Origin: Eriocheir sinensis
Taxonomy: Eukaryota > Arthropoda > Malacostraca > Decapoda > Varunidae
Length of the DNA: 64,000 bases
Assembly (NCBI RefSeq): GCF_024679095.1
Contig: NC_066549.1
Location: 7,630,995-7,694,994, forward strand
Reading direction: 5' to 3'
Below the pieces are notes generated by a model that was not told the origin of the DNA, ran no database searches, and saw only the letters and a program-made list of their open reading frames with translations. Each line of letters starts with the position of its first letter. The stretch's first letter is position 1. This document shows positions 46,945 to 60,818 of this stretch, piece after piece. The position numbers were made by a program, and so were the translations under genes.

Positions 46945-47149
46945 GTCCAGCCGTGTAAGGAGGTGGTGGCTCTTCCTGCTTCGGGGCTCCACACACTCAC
47001 AGAATCGTTAAATTAAGTGGTCACATGCTTTTGGTCTCATCCACCCCTGACTCACTGACTCACTCCTCCAGTTCCTCATTCTCCAGTCTCCACCCATCGC
47101 TGATTCTTCCCTTTCCTTTTCCCGTCTCGTCTCACCATTTACTCAAAGA

Positions 47150-47285
47150 TCTTATATTTTTTAATGTTTTTACAGTAAAGGAAACAGCACAAGGGCACAA
47201 AAAAGGAAACAATAATAAAAAAAAAGCCCGCTACTTGCTGCTCCTGTAAAGTATCCGAAGAGGTGGTCGAAAGGGGGGTCAGTTA
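47150..47285 (-). mobile_element. SINE-like family S, inverted copy
   Basis: The plus strand reads ACAGTAAAGGAAACAGCACA, an A-run, GCCCGCTACTTGCTGCTCCT and GAGGTGGTCGAAAGG, the reverse complement of family S. Confidence 0.65.
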
Positions 47286-48060
47286 CGTTCAGTTTACATT
47301 CGGTTTACACTCCTGAACGTCCTTGTCCTCGCTTTTCTCAGTCCAAACTTATTTTCTGTGATCTCAAATGGAACTTTTCACTTTTTTACGTTTTTTTTTA
47401 ACACCTTCTATTCAAAGATCTTAGTTTATTCAGTTTACACTTTTGAATGTTCTTGTCCTCGCTTTTCTCAGTCCAAACTTATTTTCTGTGATCTCAAATG
47501 GAACTTTTCACTTTTTTACGTTTTTTTTAACATCTTCTATTCAAAGATCTTAGTTTATTCAGTTTACACTTTTGAATGTTCTTGTCCTCGCTTTTCTCAG
47601 TCCAAACTTTTTTTTCTGTGATCTCAAATGGAAGTTTTCACTTTTTTACTTTTTTTTACTTTTTTTTTTGTCCCGTCTCGTCTCACCATTTACTCAAAGA
47701 TCTTAGTTTATTTAGTTTACACTCCTGCTGAACGTTCTTTTCCTCGCTATTCTCAGTCCAAACTTTTTTTCTGTGATTTTAAATGGAACTTTTCACTATT
47801 TTACTTTTTTTAAACCTTTTTTGTCCCGTCTCGTCTCACCATTTACTCAAAGATCTTAGTTTATTTAGTTTACACTCCTGCTGAACGTTCTTTTCCTCGC
47901 TATTCTCAGTCCAAACTTTTTTTCTGTGATTTCAAATGGAACTTTTCACATTTTTACCCTTTTTTTCATCCTTGCCTTCGTCGTTAACTCAAGATCTTAG
48001 TTTACTTAATTCACTCTCTTGGACGTTCGTGTCTTCATACCTCTCAGTCCCCTCCGCTCA
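47286..48060 (+). repeat. ~130-155-bp tandem repeat, 5-6 copies
   Basis: CTCAGTCCAAACT lies near 47336, 47468, 47597, 47752 and 47904, with a diverged sixth unit near 48046. Units share CAAAGATCTTAGTTTATT, GTTCTTGTCCTCGCTTTTC and TCTGTGATCTCAAATGG. Units 4-5 carry an extra GTCCCGTCTCGTCTCACC block, which also lies at 47120 before the array. Confidence 0.85.
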
Positions 48061-48520
48061 GATGTTATTTTTTTCTTAATTAAACATGGAAATACTAACA
48101 CATTTTGACTTTATGTAGGGGATATGTGTCTCAAGCTCGTGTCTTTAGTGGTGTTCCCTTTCCTGAGACATCAATTCTAAAGCTTCCCTGTGATCTCAAA
48201 CCTATAAAACTCTTCACGGTTGCATCCTCTCAGCTCAAAGGTTAAAGAGACAGAGATGAGCACCGAGGCCACGCGCAGCTACAACTTTATCTTTACCTTT
48301 AACGTTGTCAGTAAGTCTCCAAAACCCCCGCCTTGTGTTGTACGTTCAAATTTGGCCACTCCTTTCACTATTTTTTTAATATAACGAAACACAGCTTTTT
48401 TATTGGTTTTTTTTTCAATGTTACGCTTTCTTATCTCTTAGTCACTACGAGAGAGAGAAATGTTTGTCTTCTATTCATTTTCCTTCGTGTTTTGATTCTG
48501 AACTAACCACGTCTTGCATA

Positions 48521-48521
<1 letters not shown>
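48061..48521. other. Complex sequence with a family S tail fragment
   Basis: GATGAGCACCGAGGCCACGC (48255) is the inverted family S downstream block. The remainder is T-rich, with no gene. Confidence 0.45.
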
Positions 48522-48560
<39 letters not shown>

Positions 48561-49190
48561 CGTGGGGCCTTGAGGGAGGGGGGGAGGGGTTGACGAAGGA
48601 GGTGACGGGGTGGATTAAGAAGAAAACAGTGACCCGCCGTTGGCAACACTGTCATCCGGGACCTTGGCTGACGGAAGCAAGAAACAAGTGAAATACGCTG
48701 CGGGCCCCCCCCCCCCTCCTCCCCCTTTCCTCTCCTCCCCCCTTTTCCTCCTCTCCCCCCTCCTTTTCCTCCTCTCCTCCCTCCTTTTCCCCTCCCCACC
48801 CCTCACCCCCCCTTTCCTCTCCTCCCTCCTTTTCCTTACCCCCTCCCCCTCTACCCCTCCCCACCCCTCCATCCTCTTTTCTCGTCTCCCTCCCCGTCTT
48901 CCCCTCCCCTACCCCTCCTTTCCTCTCCTCCCTCCTTTTCCTCCTCCCCTTCCCCTTTTCCTTAACCCCCCCTCCCCCTCTACTTCTCCCCACCTCTCCC
49001 TCCCCGTCTTCCCCTCCCCTACCCCTTTCCCTTCTGCCCCCTTCCTTTTTTTCCTCTCCACCTTTCTTCCCATCCCCCCTCTTTAGTCTTCTTTTCCTCC
49101 TCCCCCCTCCTGTTTTCTTTCTTCCCTCTCCTCCTCCTGCCACCTCTCTCCCCTTTCCCCTCCTCTCCCCCTTTCCTCCCGCCCGTGAGT
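48522..49190 (+). repeat. (GT)n then C-rich pyrimidine tract
   Basis: (GT)n at 48522-48559. About 100 bp of mixed sequence is followed by CCCCTCC-type pyrimidines from 48700 to 49180, with ACCCCTCCCCACCCCTC-like blocks repeated. Open frames of ~150 codons on both strands are compositional. Confidence 0.8.
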
Positions 49191-49348
49191 TACCGTCATC
49201 TTGAAGGCGTTGGAGGAGGGGGTTGTCTTGAGGAGGGAGGGAGGGAGGAAAGGATGGAGATGGGAAGAGGAGGGGAGGGGAGGAAAGGAGGGAGGGAGGT
49301 AGGGAGGAAAAGGGTAGTCATGTGTGTAATGCATATTTATAAAAAAAG

Positions 49349-49385
<37 letters not shown>

Positions 49386-49640
49386 ATTACATAGTTACAT
49401 ACATACATACATACATACAGAAACATACATTACATATCTACCTAGCTACACACACATGCACACACTAATACATACATATACATACATATATACATACGTA
49501 GCTACTGACTTCTGATTGATTATTTTTTTTTATATCAGAAGTCCCACGCTTTTCATTTTAACTTATTACTTCGATGCGTTTTTATTTTTTTTTTATTTTT
49601 TACCTTCTTTTTTTCCATCTCTTCTACATTTTCCTTTCTT
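49191..49640. repeat. Purine block, (CA)n, (CATA)n and T-rich DNA
   Basis: (AC)n at about 49350-49380 and CATA repeats at 49398-49420 and beyond. Confidence 0.7.
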
Positions 49641-49649
49641 TTTCCTCAT

Positions 49650-51170
49650 CTCTTTTTCCTTCGCTTCAACATTTTTCTATTTTTTCCCCATCTTTTTCCC
49701 TTCATAACACCACTAACGCCTCGCTTCAACATTTTCCTTTCTTTTTCCTTCTCTTTTTCCCTTCATAACACTACTAACGCCTCGCTTCAACATTTTCCTT
49801 TCTTTTTCCTTCTCTTTTTCCCTTCATAACACAACTAACGCCTCGCTTCAACATTTTCCTTTCTTTTTCCTTCTCTTTTTCCCTTCATAACACTACTAAC
49901 ACCTCGCTTCAACATTTTCCTTTCTTTTTCCTTCTCTTTTTCCCTTCATAACACAACTAACACCTCGCTTCAACATTTTCCTTTCTTTTTCCTTCTCTTT
50001 TTCCCTTCATAACACAACTAACCCCTCGCTTCAACATTTTCCTTTCTTTTTCCTTCTCTTATTTCCCTTCATAACACAACTAACGCCTCGCTTCCACATT
50101 TTCCTTTCTTTTTCCTTCTTTTTCCCTTTATAACAATACTAACGCCTCGCTTCTACATTTTCCTTTCTTTTTCCTTCTCTTATTTCCCTTCATAACACAA
50201 CTAACGCCTCGCTTCAACATTTTCCTTTCTTTTTCCTTCTCTTTTTCCCTTCATAACACAACTAACGCCTCGCTTCAACATTTTCCTTTCTTTTTCCTTC
50301 TCTTTTTCCCTTCATAACACTACTAACGCCTCGCTTCAACATTTTCCTTTCTTTTTCCTTCTCTTATTTCCCTTCATAACACAACTAACGCCTCGCTTCC
50401 ACATTTTCCTTTCTTTTTCCTTCTCTTTTTCCCTTCATAACACAACTAACGCCTCGCTTCCACATTTTCCTTTCTTTTTCCTTCTCTTTTTCCCTTCATA
50501 ACACAACTAACGCCTCGCTTCCACATTTTCCTTTCTTTTTCCTTCTTTTTCCCTTTATAACAATACTAACGCCTCGCTTCTACATTTTCCTTCCTTTTTC
50601 CTTCTCTTTTTCCCTTCATAACACAACTAACGCCTCGCTTCAACATTTTCCTTTCTTTTTCCTTCTCTTTTTCCCTTCATAACACAACTAACCCCTCGCT
50701 TCAACATTTTCCTTCCTTTTTCCTTCTCTTTTTCCTTTCATAACACTACTAACGCTTCGCTTCAACATTTTCCTTTCTTTTTCCTTCTCTTATTTCCCTT
50801 CATAACACAACTAACGCCTCGCTTCCACATTTTCCTTTCTTTTTCCTTCTCTTTTTCCCTTCATAACACAACTAACGCCTCGCTTCCACATTTTCCTTTC
50901 TTTTTCCTTCTTTTTCCCTTTATAACAATACTAACGCCTCGCTTCTACATTTTCCTTCCTTTTTCCTTCTCTTTTTCCCTTCATAACACTACTAACGCCT
51001 CGCTTCAACATTTTCCTTTCGTTTTCCTTCTCTTTTTCCCTTCAGAACACTACTAACGCCTCGCTTCAATATTTTCCTTTCTTTTTCCTTCTCTTATTTC
51101 CCTTCATAACACTACTAACGCCTCGCTTCAACATTTTCCTTCCTTTTTCCTTTCTTTTTCCCATGGTTTC
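49650..51170 (+). repeat. 61-bp satellite, ~24 copies with higher-order structure
   Basis: The landmark CTCGCTTC recurs every 60-62 bp from 49720 to 51121. The unit contains AACATTTTCCTTTCTTTTTC and CCTTCATAACACAACTAACG. A distinctive variant pair (CGCTTCCAC, followed by CCCTTTATAACAATACTAAC and CGCTTCTAC) occurs at about 50087-50146, 50514-50573 and 50879-50938, 427 and 365 bp apart (7 and 6 units). Blocks of 6-7 units were therefore duplicated together. Confidence 0.92.
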
Positions 51171-52165
51171 CCCACTAACGACTTATTTTCCTCTCTTTTT
51201 CCTCTTCTTGCTATTTCTTACCTTGTGTCCTTGTTTTTTTTAGCGTTTTTTTCCTCTTTTCTTGGTGTTTTCATTATATTCTGTGGTCTTATTTTCTTTT
51301 TCTCTTTCTTTAATTTTCTTTTTTCCTGATATACTTTTTTTCATCATATTTTTATCCTTGTTTTCCTTTCATTGTTTTTTTCTTCCTTTTCCTCGTGTTT
51401 TCCTTTTTCAAAATTTTTTCCTCTCATTTTCCTCGTTTTATCTATCCTCTCCGTGTTCTCTTATCCTTTTTGTCGGCATATCAACAGTGTCCATCTTCTT
51501 GTCGTTCTCTTCAAGTTGTTTTCCTGGCTCACCCATGCATTGTGGACACGACATTGTATAATAACATTTGTTAGCGCTGATAAACCCTGCAACATGGTAT
51601 TATATTTTTTTTTCACGTTTTGGCCTGTGGCGCCGGTAGGCCTTCATTGTAGGGCCTAATGGTCGTATTTTTGTTTTCCTTTTCCTAGTGTTTTCATATA
51701 TTTTTGCTTTTCCTTTTTTCAGGTTCTCTCCTTTTTCTCATATTTCTTCGTGTCTTCCTTTTTCTCGTACGTCATTTTCTGTTTTCTTTTTCCTTCTTCT
51801 GTGATCTTTTTCCTCTTGTTTGTATTTTCCTCTCCATCGCATCCTTTCCTTCAAGTGTCCTTCGTTTTTCTTTTTTATTTTCTCTTATTTTCTCTCTTCC
51901 TCTTCAGCAGCAACAGTTATCAAGTCCCCTCGTTCTTCCCTCTTCAGTCTCTCTCACTTCCTCCTCCTCCTCCTCCTCCTCCTCCTCCTCCTCCTTCTCT
52001 TCCTCCTCTCCTCTCCTCTCCATCATCTTATCTCCATTCCTCATTTCTTTCTTCTTCCTCCGCCACCACCACCACCACTTCTCTTGCGTCTCTCTCATCT
52101 CCTCCTCCTCCTCCTCCTCCTCCTCCTCTTCCTCCTCCTCCTCTTATTACATTTTTACACTGTTG
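51171..52165 (+). repeat. Pyrimidine/T-rich tract with a short complex insert
   Basis: Mostly T/C. 51535-51670 is complex (CATGCATTGTGGACACGACA, GGCCTGTGGCGCCGGTAGGC) and may be a remnant of a dispersed element. (CCT)n at 51960-51995 and 52099-52145. Confidence 0.7.
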
Positions 52166-52890
<725 letters not shown>

Positions 52891-52938
52891 AGGAAATGTT
52901 ATCAATCGAGTTTTTGCATATTTAAAAACCGCCTGAAA

Positions 52939-52939
<1 letters not shown>

Positions 52940-53027
<88 letters not shown>
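52940..53027 (+). repeat. (CA)n microsatellite, ~88 bp
   Basis: About 44 uninterrupted CA units. Confidence 0.95.
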
Positions 53028-53028
<1 letters not shown>

Positions 53029-53285
53029 CGTTACTTGTATTGGACGTGTATGACAAAATATAATGTGTATGTTAGTGAACGGATTAAATTATTTTGTATT
53101 AATGTATTCTGCCACCATCAGAGAGAGAGAGAGAGAGAGGACCCTTGAATTGTAACAGGTAAACAAACAAACAAACAAACATGACCAGGTAAAGTAACTC
53201 AGGTGCAGCTTCGTTAACTGGTCTGACTCACCTGTATGAGAGAGAGAGAGAGGCGTGGTCGGAGGTGTGAGGTGGAGGGAACCAT
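53028..53285. other. Complex AT-rich sequence with short (GA)n and (AAAC)n
   Basis: (GA)n at 53120-53138 and AAAC repeats at 53160-53180. No gene. Confidence 0.4.
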
Positions 53286-55025
53286 GGAGGGAACATTCAC
53301 CTGTGCCTCTCCCTCCTCCTCCTCTCGTCCTTGGCTTCTTCCCTCTTACCTCTCTCCCCCTCCCCCCTTCCCCCCTTCCTACATCTCCTGCCCCCCTTTT
53401 CTCTCCCCTCTTACCTTCCCCTCTAACCTCCCCTCCATTTTCTCCCTTCCTCCCCTCATTTTCCTCCCATTTCCCTCCTTCCTAATTAATATCTTTTCCT
53501 TTTCTTCCTCCCTCTCCTGTTTTTCCTCCTATTTCTCGTCTTACTCCTCTTCCTCTCCCTCCCCTCTCCTCCAAATCATCTCCCCTCCTTCCTTCTCCCT
53601 TTTATCTTCTCTTTCACTTCCTCCTCCCTTCCTTCTTTTCCTTCTTTTTCTCTTCCTCCTCCTCCCCATCTTTTTCTCCTCCTCCTCCTCTCCCTCTCCC
53701 GTTTATCCTTCCTTTATCCTCTTTTTCTCCTTTTCCCTCCTTCCTCCTCACCTTTCCCTCTTCTTCCTCTCCCTCCCCCTCTTATCATCCCCTTCCCCTC
53801 TCCCTCAAAACATTTCCCCTCTCTCTCTTTCTCCTTCTCCCTTTCCACCTCTTCTTACTTTCCTACCTTTTCCTCCTTCGCAAACTCCCTTTCCCTTTCT
53901 CTTTTTCCTCCTCTCTCTCTCTTTTTCTCTTAATATCCCTCCTTCCCTATCCTCTTCCATCTTCTCTCTTTCCCCATTCCCTCTTTCTCCTCCCTTAACC
54001 TCCCTCTTCCTCTCCTCCCTTGTTCTTCTTCCACCTCCTGTCTTCCTTTCACTCTTCCTTCTCTTTTTATTACCATTCCTCTTCCTCCCCATTCTTCCCC
54101 TCTTCCTTCCAATCTAATCTCTTCTCCATTCTTCTCTTCCCAATCTCCCTTTTCCTTCACCACAATCACCTCCTTCATCTTCAGCTCTTCTCCTCCTCCT
54201 CTTCCTCTTTCTCCTCTACCTTCTACTTTCCTCCTCCACATTCCATGCATCCCAACCTATTCTCTCCTCCTCCTCCTCCTCCTCCACGTCCCATATACCC
54301 CTGCCTCTTCTCCTCCTCCTCCTCCTCCTCTTCCTCTTTCTCCTCCTCTTCCTCCTTCTCCTCCTCTTCACTTCCTTTTCCTCCTTCTCCTCCTCTTCCT
54401 CCTTCTCCTCCTCTTCACTTCCTTTTCCTCCTTCTCCTCCTCTTCCTCCTTCTCCTCCTCTTCACTTCCTTTTCCTCCTTCTCCTCCTCTTCCTCCTTCT
54501 CCTCCTCTCCTTTGTTTATTCACTCATCTTCAACCTCCCCCTCCTCCTCCTTCCCTTCACCTTGCCCCACAGTCCTTCACCCTTCCTTCATATCCTTCCC
54601 CCCCCCCCTTCTTTAATCCTTCAGCTCCCCCCCTCTCCCCCCTCCCCCCTTTCGTCATATCCCCTTCTTCTATATCCTTTGAAATCCTCCCCTCCCCCTC
54701 CTCCTCTCCCCTCTTTTCTTACTCCTCCTTTTTTGTTATTTTTTTCCTTTTTCTCTTTATTCATATTTTCATCATTTTCTTATTGTTATTTTCTCTTCGT
54801 CTTCTTCTTGTTCTTGTTCTTCCTCGTCTTTTTGTTTTCTTTCATTTTGTTGTTGTTCTTTTTTCATCTTCCTCCTCCTTCTACTTCCTTTCTCTTTCCT
54901 TCTTTTTCTCCTTCATTTTCTTCTTTTTCTTGTTCTTGTTCTTCTGGTTCCTTCCTCTCGTTCTTGTCCTTGTTTTTATTTTGTTATTCTTCCTGTTTTT
55001 GTTCTTGCGCTTTTTGTTATTATCG

Positions 55026-55081
<56 letters not shown>

Positions 55082-55780
55082 GTTGTTGTTGTTATTATTG
55101 TTATTCCTCCTCTTCCTCCTTCTTTTCTCCTTCCCCTTTTTATGTCTTCTTTATTAACCTTCTTCCTTTCACTCCTCGTTTCCTTCATTTCTCTGTATTT
55201 TCTTTCTTTCGTTCTTTCTTTAATTTTCTTTGTCCGTTTAATTATTTTGTCTCATTTTCTTATCCTTACGTCATGTCCTTTTCAGATTAATTTCCGGCTT
55301 AGTCATTCTTTCCTTCCTTCCTTCCTTCCTTCCTTCTTTCTTTCCTTCTCTTTCCTTCATTTTCTCCCTTTTCTCATCTCTTCTTTATTTCCTTCCCATT
55401 CCTTTCATCCCTTTCCTTTTTTCATTTTCTTTTTATTATTTTTTCCTTCCATTTTCTTTCTTTTTATGCCTTCCTTTCCATCACTTATTTTTTCTCCCTT
55501 TTCCGTCTTTCTTAATTTCTTTCCCTTCACTTTTTTCTTCATTTCCTTCCCCTTTCTCCTTCCTTCGTTCCCTTTCCTTCTAATCCTTTCTTTCCATCTT
55601 TTTCATTTTCTTCCCTTTCTTTACTTTATTTTTTTTTCTCTCCGTCTTTCCTCATATCCTTCTCTTCTTCCCTTCTTTCCTCACTTCCTTCCTCCTTCCC
55701 GTTCCTTCCCTCTTCGGTTGCTAGCATTTCCTCTCCACTGTCCGGGCTCTTGTGTATCGGTATTTCCTCCTCTCTCTCCT
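53286..55780 (+). repeat. 2.5-kb pyrimidine tract
   Basis: Contains a 47-bp tandem unit (CTTCACTTCC at 54366, 54413 and 54460), (TTA)n at about 55028-55080 and CCTT runs at 55310-55340. Frames of 242-293 codons are compositional. Confidence 0.85.
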
Positions 55781-55785
55781 CTGTC

Positions 55786-56365
<580 letters not shown>

Positions 56366-56372
56366 GTTGCAG

Positions 56373-56419
56373 TTCCGTGGTGCTACAATTATTTCCGGTT
56401 TGTGCAGTGGCCCAGGAAG
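56373..56419 (+). other. Candidate micro-exon after (CT)n
   Basis: The (CT)n array ends in GGGTTGCAG, a strong acceptor context. 47 bp later AAG|GTAGGT (56417-56425) is a good donor. All three frames are open across the 47 bp, and the segment is non-repetitive (TTCCGTGGTGCTACAATTAT). Splice-like signals arise often by chance beside CT arrays, so this is speculative. Confidence 0.15.
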
Positions 56420-56425
56420 GTAGGT

Positions 56426-56618
56426 TCTCACCCCCTCTTCCTCCCCTCCTCCTCCTCTCCACCACCTCCTACACTCCGTTCTCTTCCTCCCCCTCCTCCT
56501 CCATTCTTCCACTCCACCCCTGCTTCCTCCTCCTCCTCCTTGTCTCCTTCTTCTTCTCCTTCCCACGTAACGGATGGTTCACAGCTGTTTGTTATGGGTT
56601 ACTGTGTCTCCCGTTGCT

Positions 56619-56654
<36 letters not shown>

Positions 56655-56687
56655 ACACAAACACGAACACGAACGCACCTCCACCCC

Positions 56688-56726
<39 letters not shown>

Positions 56727-56850
56727 AAGGGAAAGAACACACACACACACACAACGGTTACCTGCGCGGATGTCTCAATCACACGGGAGGAAGGAATTTA
56801 CTACACGGGAGCAGGATTTCACGACGCATGCTGATCATCTCGCTACAAGG

Positions 56851-56884
<34 letters not shown>

Positions 56885-57054
56885 GTGATTCATTTATTTC
56901 TCATTGTTAAGAAAGATATGAGATAAGACGCATTGCAATACACCCTTGAAGAGAGGGGGTGAGGGGGGGTTGGGGGGAGAGGGAGGGGGAAGGGGGAGGG
57001 GGCTAAGGGGGGGGGGGGTGTATACTTGTCACGACCCAGTAACTCAGTGGCGGA
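56426..57054. repeat. (CCT)n, (AC)n, (GA)n and G-rich blocks
   Basis: Pyrimidine stretch 56440-56560, (AC)n at 56622-56652 and 56693-56722, 100 bp of complex sequence, (GA)n at 56852-56881, and a G-rich stretch at 56950-57020. Confidence 0.75.
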
Positions 57055-57057
57055 AGT

Positions 57058-57127
<70 letters not shown>

Positions 57128-57139
57128 CTGAGAGAGAGA

Positions 57140-57190
<51 letters not shown>
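57055..57190. repeat. Microsatellite palindrome (CT)n(GT)m...(AC)m(AG)n
   Basis: (CT)n at 57060-57115 and (GT) to 57128 are mirrored by (AC)n at 57143-57172 and (AG) to 57190, around CTGAGAGAGAGAG. The outer blocks are inverted complements and could fold into a hairpin of about 30 bp or more. Confidence 0.8.
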
Positions 57191-57249
57191 TGGCGTAGCA
57201 GCAAACCACACATACGCAGGCACCGAGGCGTAAGACAAGGCAGCCAAAC

Positions 57250-58060
57250 ATTGCAAACTTTTCTACTTCCCCTTCCTTCCCTCCCTTCTTCCCCTTCCTT
57301 CCCTCCCTTCTTCCCCTTCCTTGTTCGCCGCCTCTGCCTCCCTCTTTGCTTCCCTTCCCGTCCCGTCCCGTCCTTGGGCCCTCCGTCTTTCCTGCACTTA
57401 TTCCTCCCTTCCTTTGCCTTCCCTCGTCCTTCGTTCCATCCTCCCCTTTCCCCTTCCTTCCTTCTATTCCCTTTTCCATTCTTGTTCCTCTTTACTGTTC
57501 CCCTTCCTTCCCTCCTCTTCCCTCTCCGTTCTTACTTTCCCCTTCCTTTCTTTCTCTTTCTTTTCTTTCCTTCCCTCTCCTTCCTTCCTCGTATCTCTCG
57601 TCTCCCCCTTCTTTCTCTTTTCCCTTCTTTCCTTCCTCATGCCTTCTTTTTCTCTTCCTTCCTCGTTCTTCTTCCTTCACCTTCCTTCTTTCCTCGTCTC
57701 GTTCCTCCCTTTCCCCTTCCTTCCTTGTTCTCCTTCCTTCCCCTTCCTTCCGCGTTCCTCCTTCCTTCCCTTTACCTTTCCTTCCTCGTCCTCCTCCCTT
57801 CCTCTTTTTTCTTCTTCCTTCCCTTCCTCTTCCAATCCTTCCCCTTTCTTCCTCGTTCCTCTCCTTTTTTCCCCTATACCTTCCTCGTTTTTCCCCTTCC
57901 TTCCTCCCATTCCCTTCCCCTTCCTCGTTTTTCTCCTTCCTTCCCTTCCTCTTCCAGTCTTTCCCTTCTTACTCGTTCCTTTCCTTTTTTGCCTTACACC
58001 TTCCTTGTTTTTCCCCTTCCTCCCTTCCTTCCTCTTCCCCTTCCTCTTGTCGCCTCCCCC
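57250..58060 (+). repeat. Pyrimidine tract with CCTTCC-type repeats
   Basis: CTTCCTCGTTYYTC phrases recur at ~40-60 bp spacing. Frames of 243-345 codons in two phases are compositional. Confidence 0.85.
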
Positions 58061-58098
58061 TAACGAAGCACGTATAGGGTCCGTCACCGCAGTTCCCA

Positions 58099-58134
<36 letters not shown>

Positions 58135-58380
58135 CAACTCTCACCACAATACACAGGCGTCCCAAGGCTCACGGGGAGGAGGCGGCGCGAGGGTTACGTT
58201 CATTGTCAGGAAGCGTTCGTATGTGAGTGAAATTTGTGCAAGGTCGCTCGCTGGGCCTTGGTGCACCAGCCGCGCGGGTTGGGCACTATCAGGCTTCTTT
58301 CTTGCTTTTTTTTGTGTGTTATTGTGTAGCTTTTGTTATTCTTGTCTTGTATAAATTTAGCATCTCTACACTTATCTTTT
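58061..58380. other. Complex CpG-containing sequence with (AC)n
   Basis: (AC)n at about 58101-58131. 58132-58300 is non-repetitive and CpG-bearing (GGAGGCGGCGCGAGGGTTAC). No gene recognised. Confidence 0.35.
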
Positions 58381-58382
58381 TT

Positions 58383-58469
58383 TGTGTGTGGTGTGTGTGT
58401 GTGTGTGTGTGTGTGTTGGGGGGGGAGGAGGAGGTTGTCTTTCTCTGAGCAGGTGGGTAAAAAGTGTCT

Positions 58470-58560
<91 letters not shown>
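58383..58560 (+). repeat. (GT)n and (CT)n microsatellites
   Basis: GT at about 58384-58416, a G-run, then CT at about 58471-58558. Confidence 0.95.
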
Positions 58561-58561
<1 letters not shown>

Positions 58562-58847
58562 CCAAATGACTCATCCTCCGTTCGTCTATCTCATTTATTT
58601 TTTTGTTCATTTATGCTGTTGAATTTATCTTTTATTATTGTTTTCATTCTTGTAATTGTGTTTACGTTAATTTAATAATCTGTGGTCATGAAGTTTGTAT
58701 GTTTGTTGGTTTAAATATACCACCACCACCACCACCACTACCACTACCACCTCCTCCTCCTTCTCCTCCTCCTCCTCCTCCTCCTCCTCCTCCTCCTCCT
58801 CCACGTTACGTCAAACACACAGTAGCTGATTGGTGTTCTGATAAGCT

Positions 58848-58893
<46 letters not shown>

Positions 58894-59261
58894 GTGTGTA
58901 TATCTAGAGTGTATGGATGTGCTGTTTTTTCTATGTGGTGAGAGTAAAAGAGGAGGAGGAGGAGGAGGAGGAAGAAGGGTGGAGGAGGAGGAGGAGGAAG
59001 AAGAAGGGTGGAGGAGGAGGAGGAGGAGGAAGCAGTATTGTTTAGCCGCCTTTCTGCCCACTTCCTCCTCCTCCTCTTCCTCCTCCTCCTCCTCCTCCTC
59101 ACAGCTTCATCCGTTTTTATTGTCACACTTTCTTTGCGATGGCGCTGACGTAGGTGTGGAGAAAAACGTCGTACACACACACACACACACACACACACGT
59201 ACGAAGTCTATAGGTAGAGCTTAGACATTGTATACATAAAAATAAACCAATGACGTTAACT

Positions 59262-59297
<36 letters not shown>

Positions 59298-59300
59298 TGA
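58561..59300. repeat. (CCA)n, (CCT)n, (GA)n, (AGG)n, (AC)n cluster
   Basis: CCA at 58722-58748, CCT at 58750-58802, GA at 58853-58890, AGG at 58948-59032, CCT at 59066-59100, AC at 59173-59198 and GA at 59262-59294. The AGG block and the following CCT block are inverted complements. Confidence 0.85.
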
Positions 59301-59704
59301 GTGAGTGGGTGAACAGACCGCGGAAGTGTACAGTGGCGGCGTGTGGCAACTTCTCACCAATGCGGAACTGTTAAGATACGGAACTAAAACTACCACCACC
59401 TCCTCCACCTCCTCCACCATCATCATCCACTCCATCTTTCCCTGTCCCTCCTCTTCACGTACCCTTCCTCATAGCTACCCTTCCCTCTCTTCCTCCTTCT
59501 ACTACTACTACTACCACAACTACTACTACTACTACTACTTCTACTACAACTATGCTTCCTCCTTTCTCTCCTTCCCTCCCTGACGCATCATCACTCACTT
59601 TCTCAAGGTAGTACGCCGCGGGGAGAGAGAGAGAGAGAGAGAGAGAGCAGTGAGGTTACGTGTGTGTGTGTATGTGTGTGTGTGTGTGTTGATGGGGGAG
59701 AAGA

Positions 59705-59740
<36 letters not shown>

Positions 59741-59886
59741 TAAGGAGTTCATTTCCGCGTGGCTCCACAACACACACAGATGCTACCCCTATCGTTGACG
59801 TCTATCTACCCCCCTAACCCCCTCTCCCCCCTCTCCCCCTCCCTCTCGCTTCTACTGCTACCTGGCTGTAAAATAGAAGTCAACGA

Positions 59887-59976
<90 letters not shown>

Positions 59977-60034
59977 TTTGTTGTTGCTGCTGTTGTTATC
60001 TTTTATCATCTGCATGTGATAAGGATACAAATTC

Positions 60035-60075
<41 letters not shown>

Positions 60076-60178
60076 CCACTACTACTACTAATATTAATAA
60101 TAATAATTTTTCTTTCTTTATTCTTGCATGTCTTCCCCTTTTCTACTACTACTACTACTACTTCTATTACTACTGCTG

Positions 60179-60214
<36 letters not shown>

Positions 60215-60300
60215 TTTCTTTCTTTATTCTTGTATTCCTTCCCCTTTTCTACTACTACTACTACTACTTCTACACCCAAGAGTGAAGTAACTTGAGTAAT
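59301..60300. repeat. Microsatellite cluster (CTA, GA, GT, CT, CAA)
   Basis: CTA at 59498-59546, GA at 59621-59647, GT at 59660-59690 and 59711-59739, CT at 59892-59972, CAA at 60033-60076 and CTA at 60143-60270, with TTTTTCTTTCTTTATTCTTG duplicated at 60108 and 60212. 59301-59390 is the only complex stretch. Confidence 0.85.
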
Positions 60301-60540
60301 ACGTGATTCTCAGTTCGAGTTGTATACAGTAGATAGGGTTTGATATGGTTTAATGTTAGAGTCTTCACAATAAGATTACAATTTGATTACCATGGAAACC
60401 GCAAACAGTTCGAACTAACGTCAGGAGGAAAGGACGGAAGAGGAAAGGAGCGGAGAGGAAGAGGGGAAGGTTGCGGGAGGAGGAAGAGGAAGAGATGGCG
60501 AAGAAGAAGGAGGAGGAGGAGGAAGAGGAAGATTGGTCCC

Positions 60541-60627
<87 letters not shown>

Positions 60628-60735
60628 AACACTAAAACAACAACAATAACAACAACACCTAGTCTTCTACTACTACTACTACTACAACTACTTTTACAAA
60701 AACTACTAACTCTACTACAATATCAACAAGAACAT

Positions 60736-60769
<34 letters not shown>

Positions 60770-60771
60770 GC

Positions 60772-60818
<47 letters not shown>

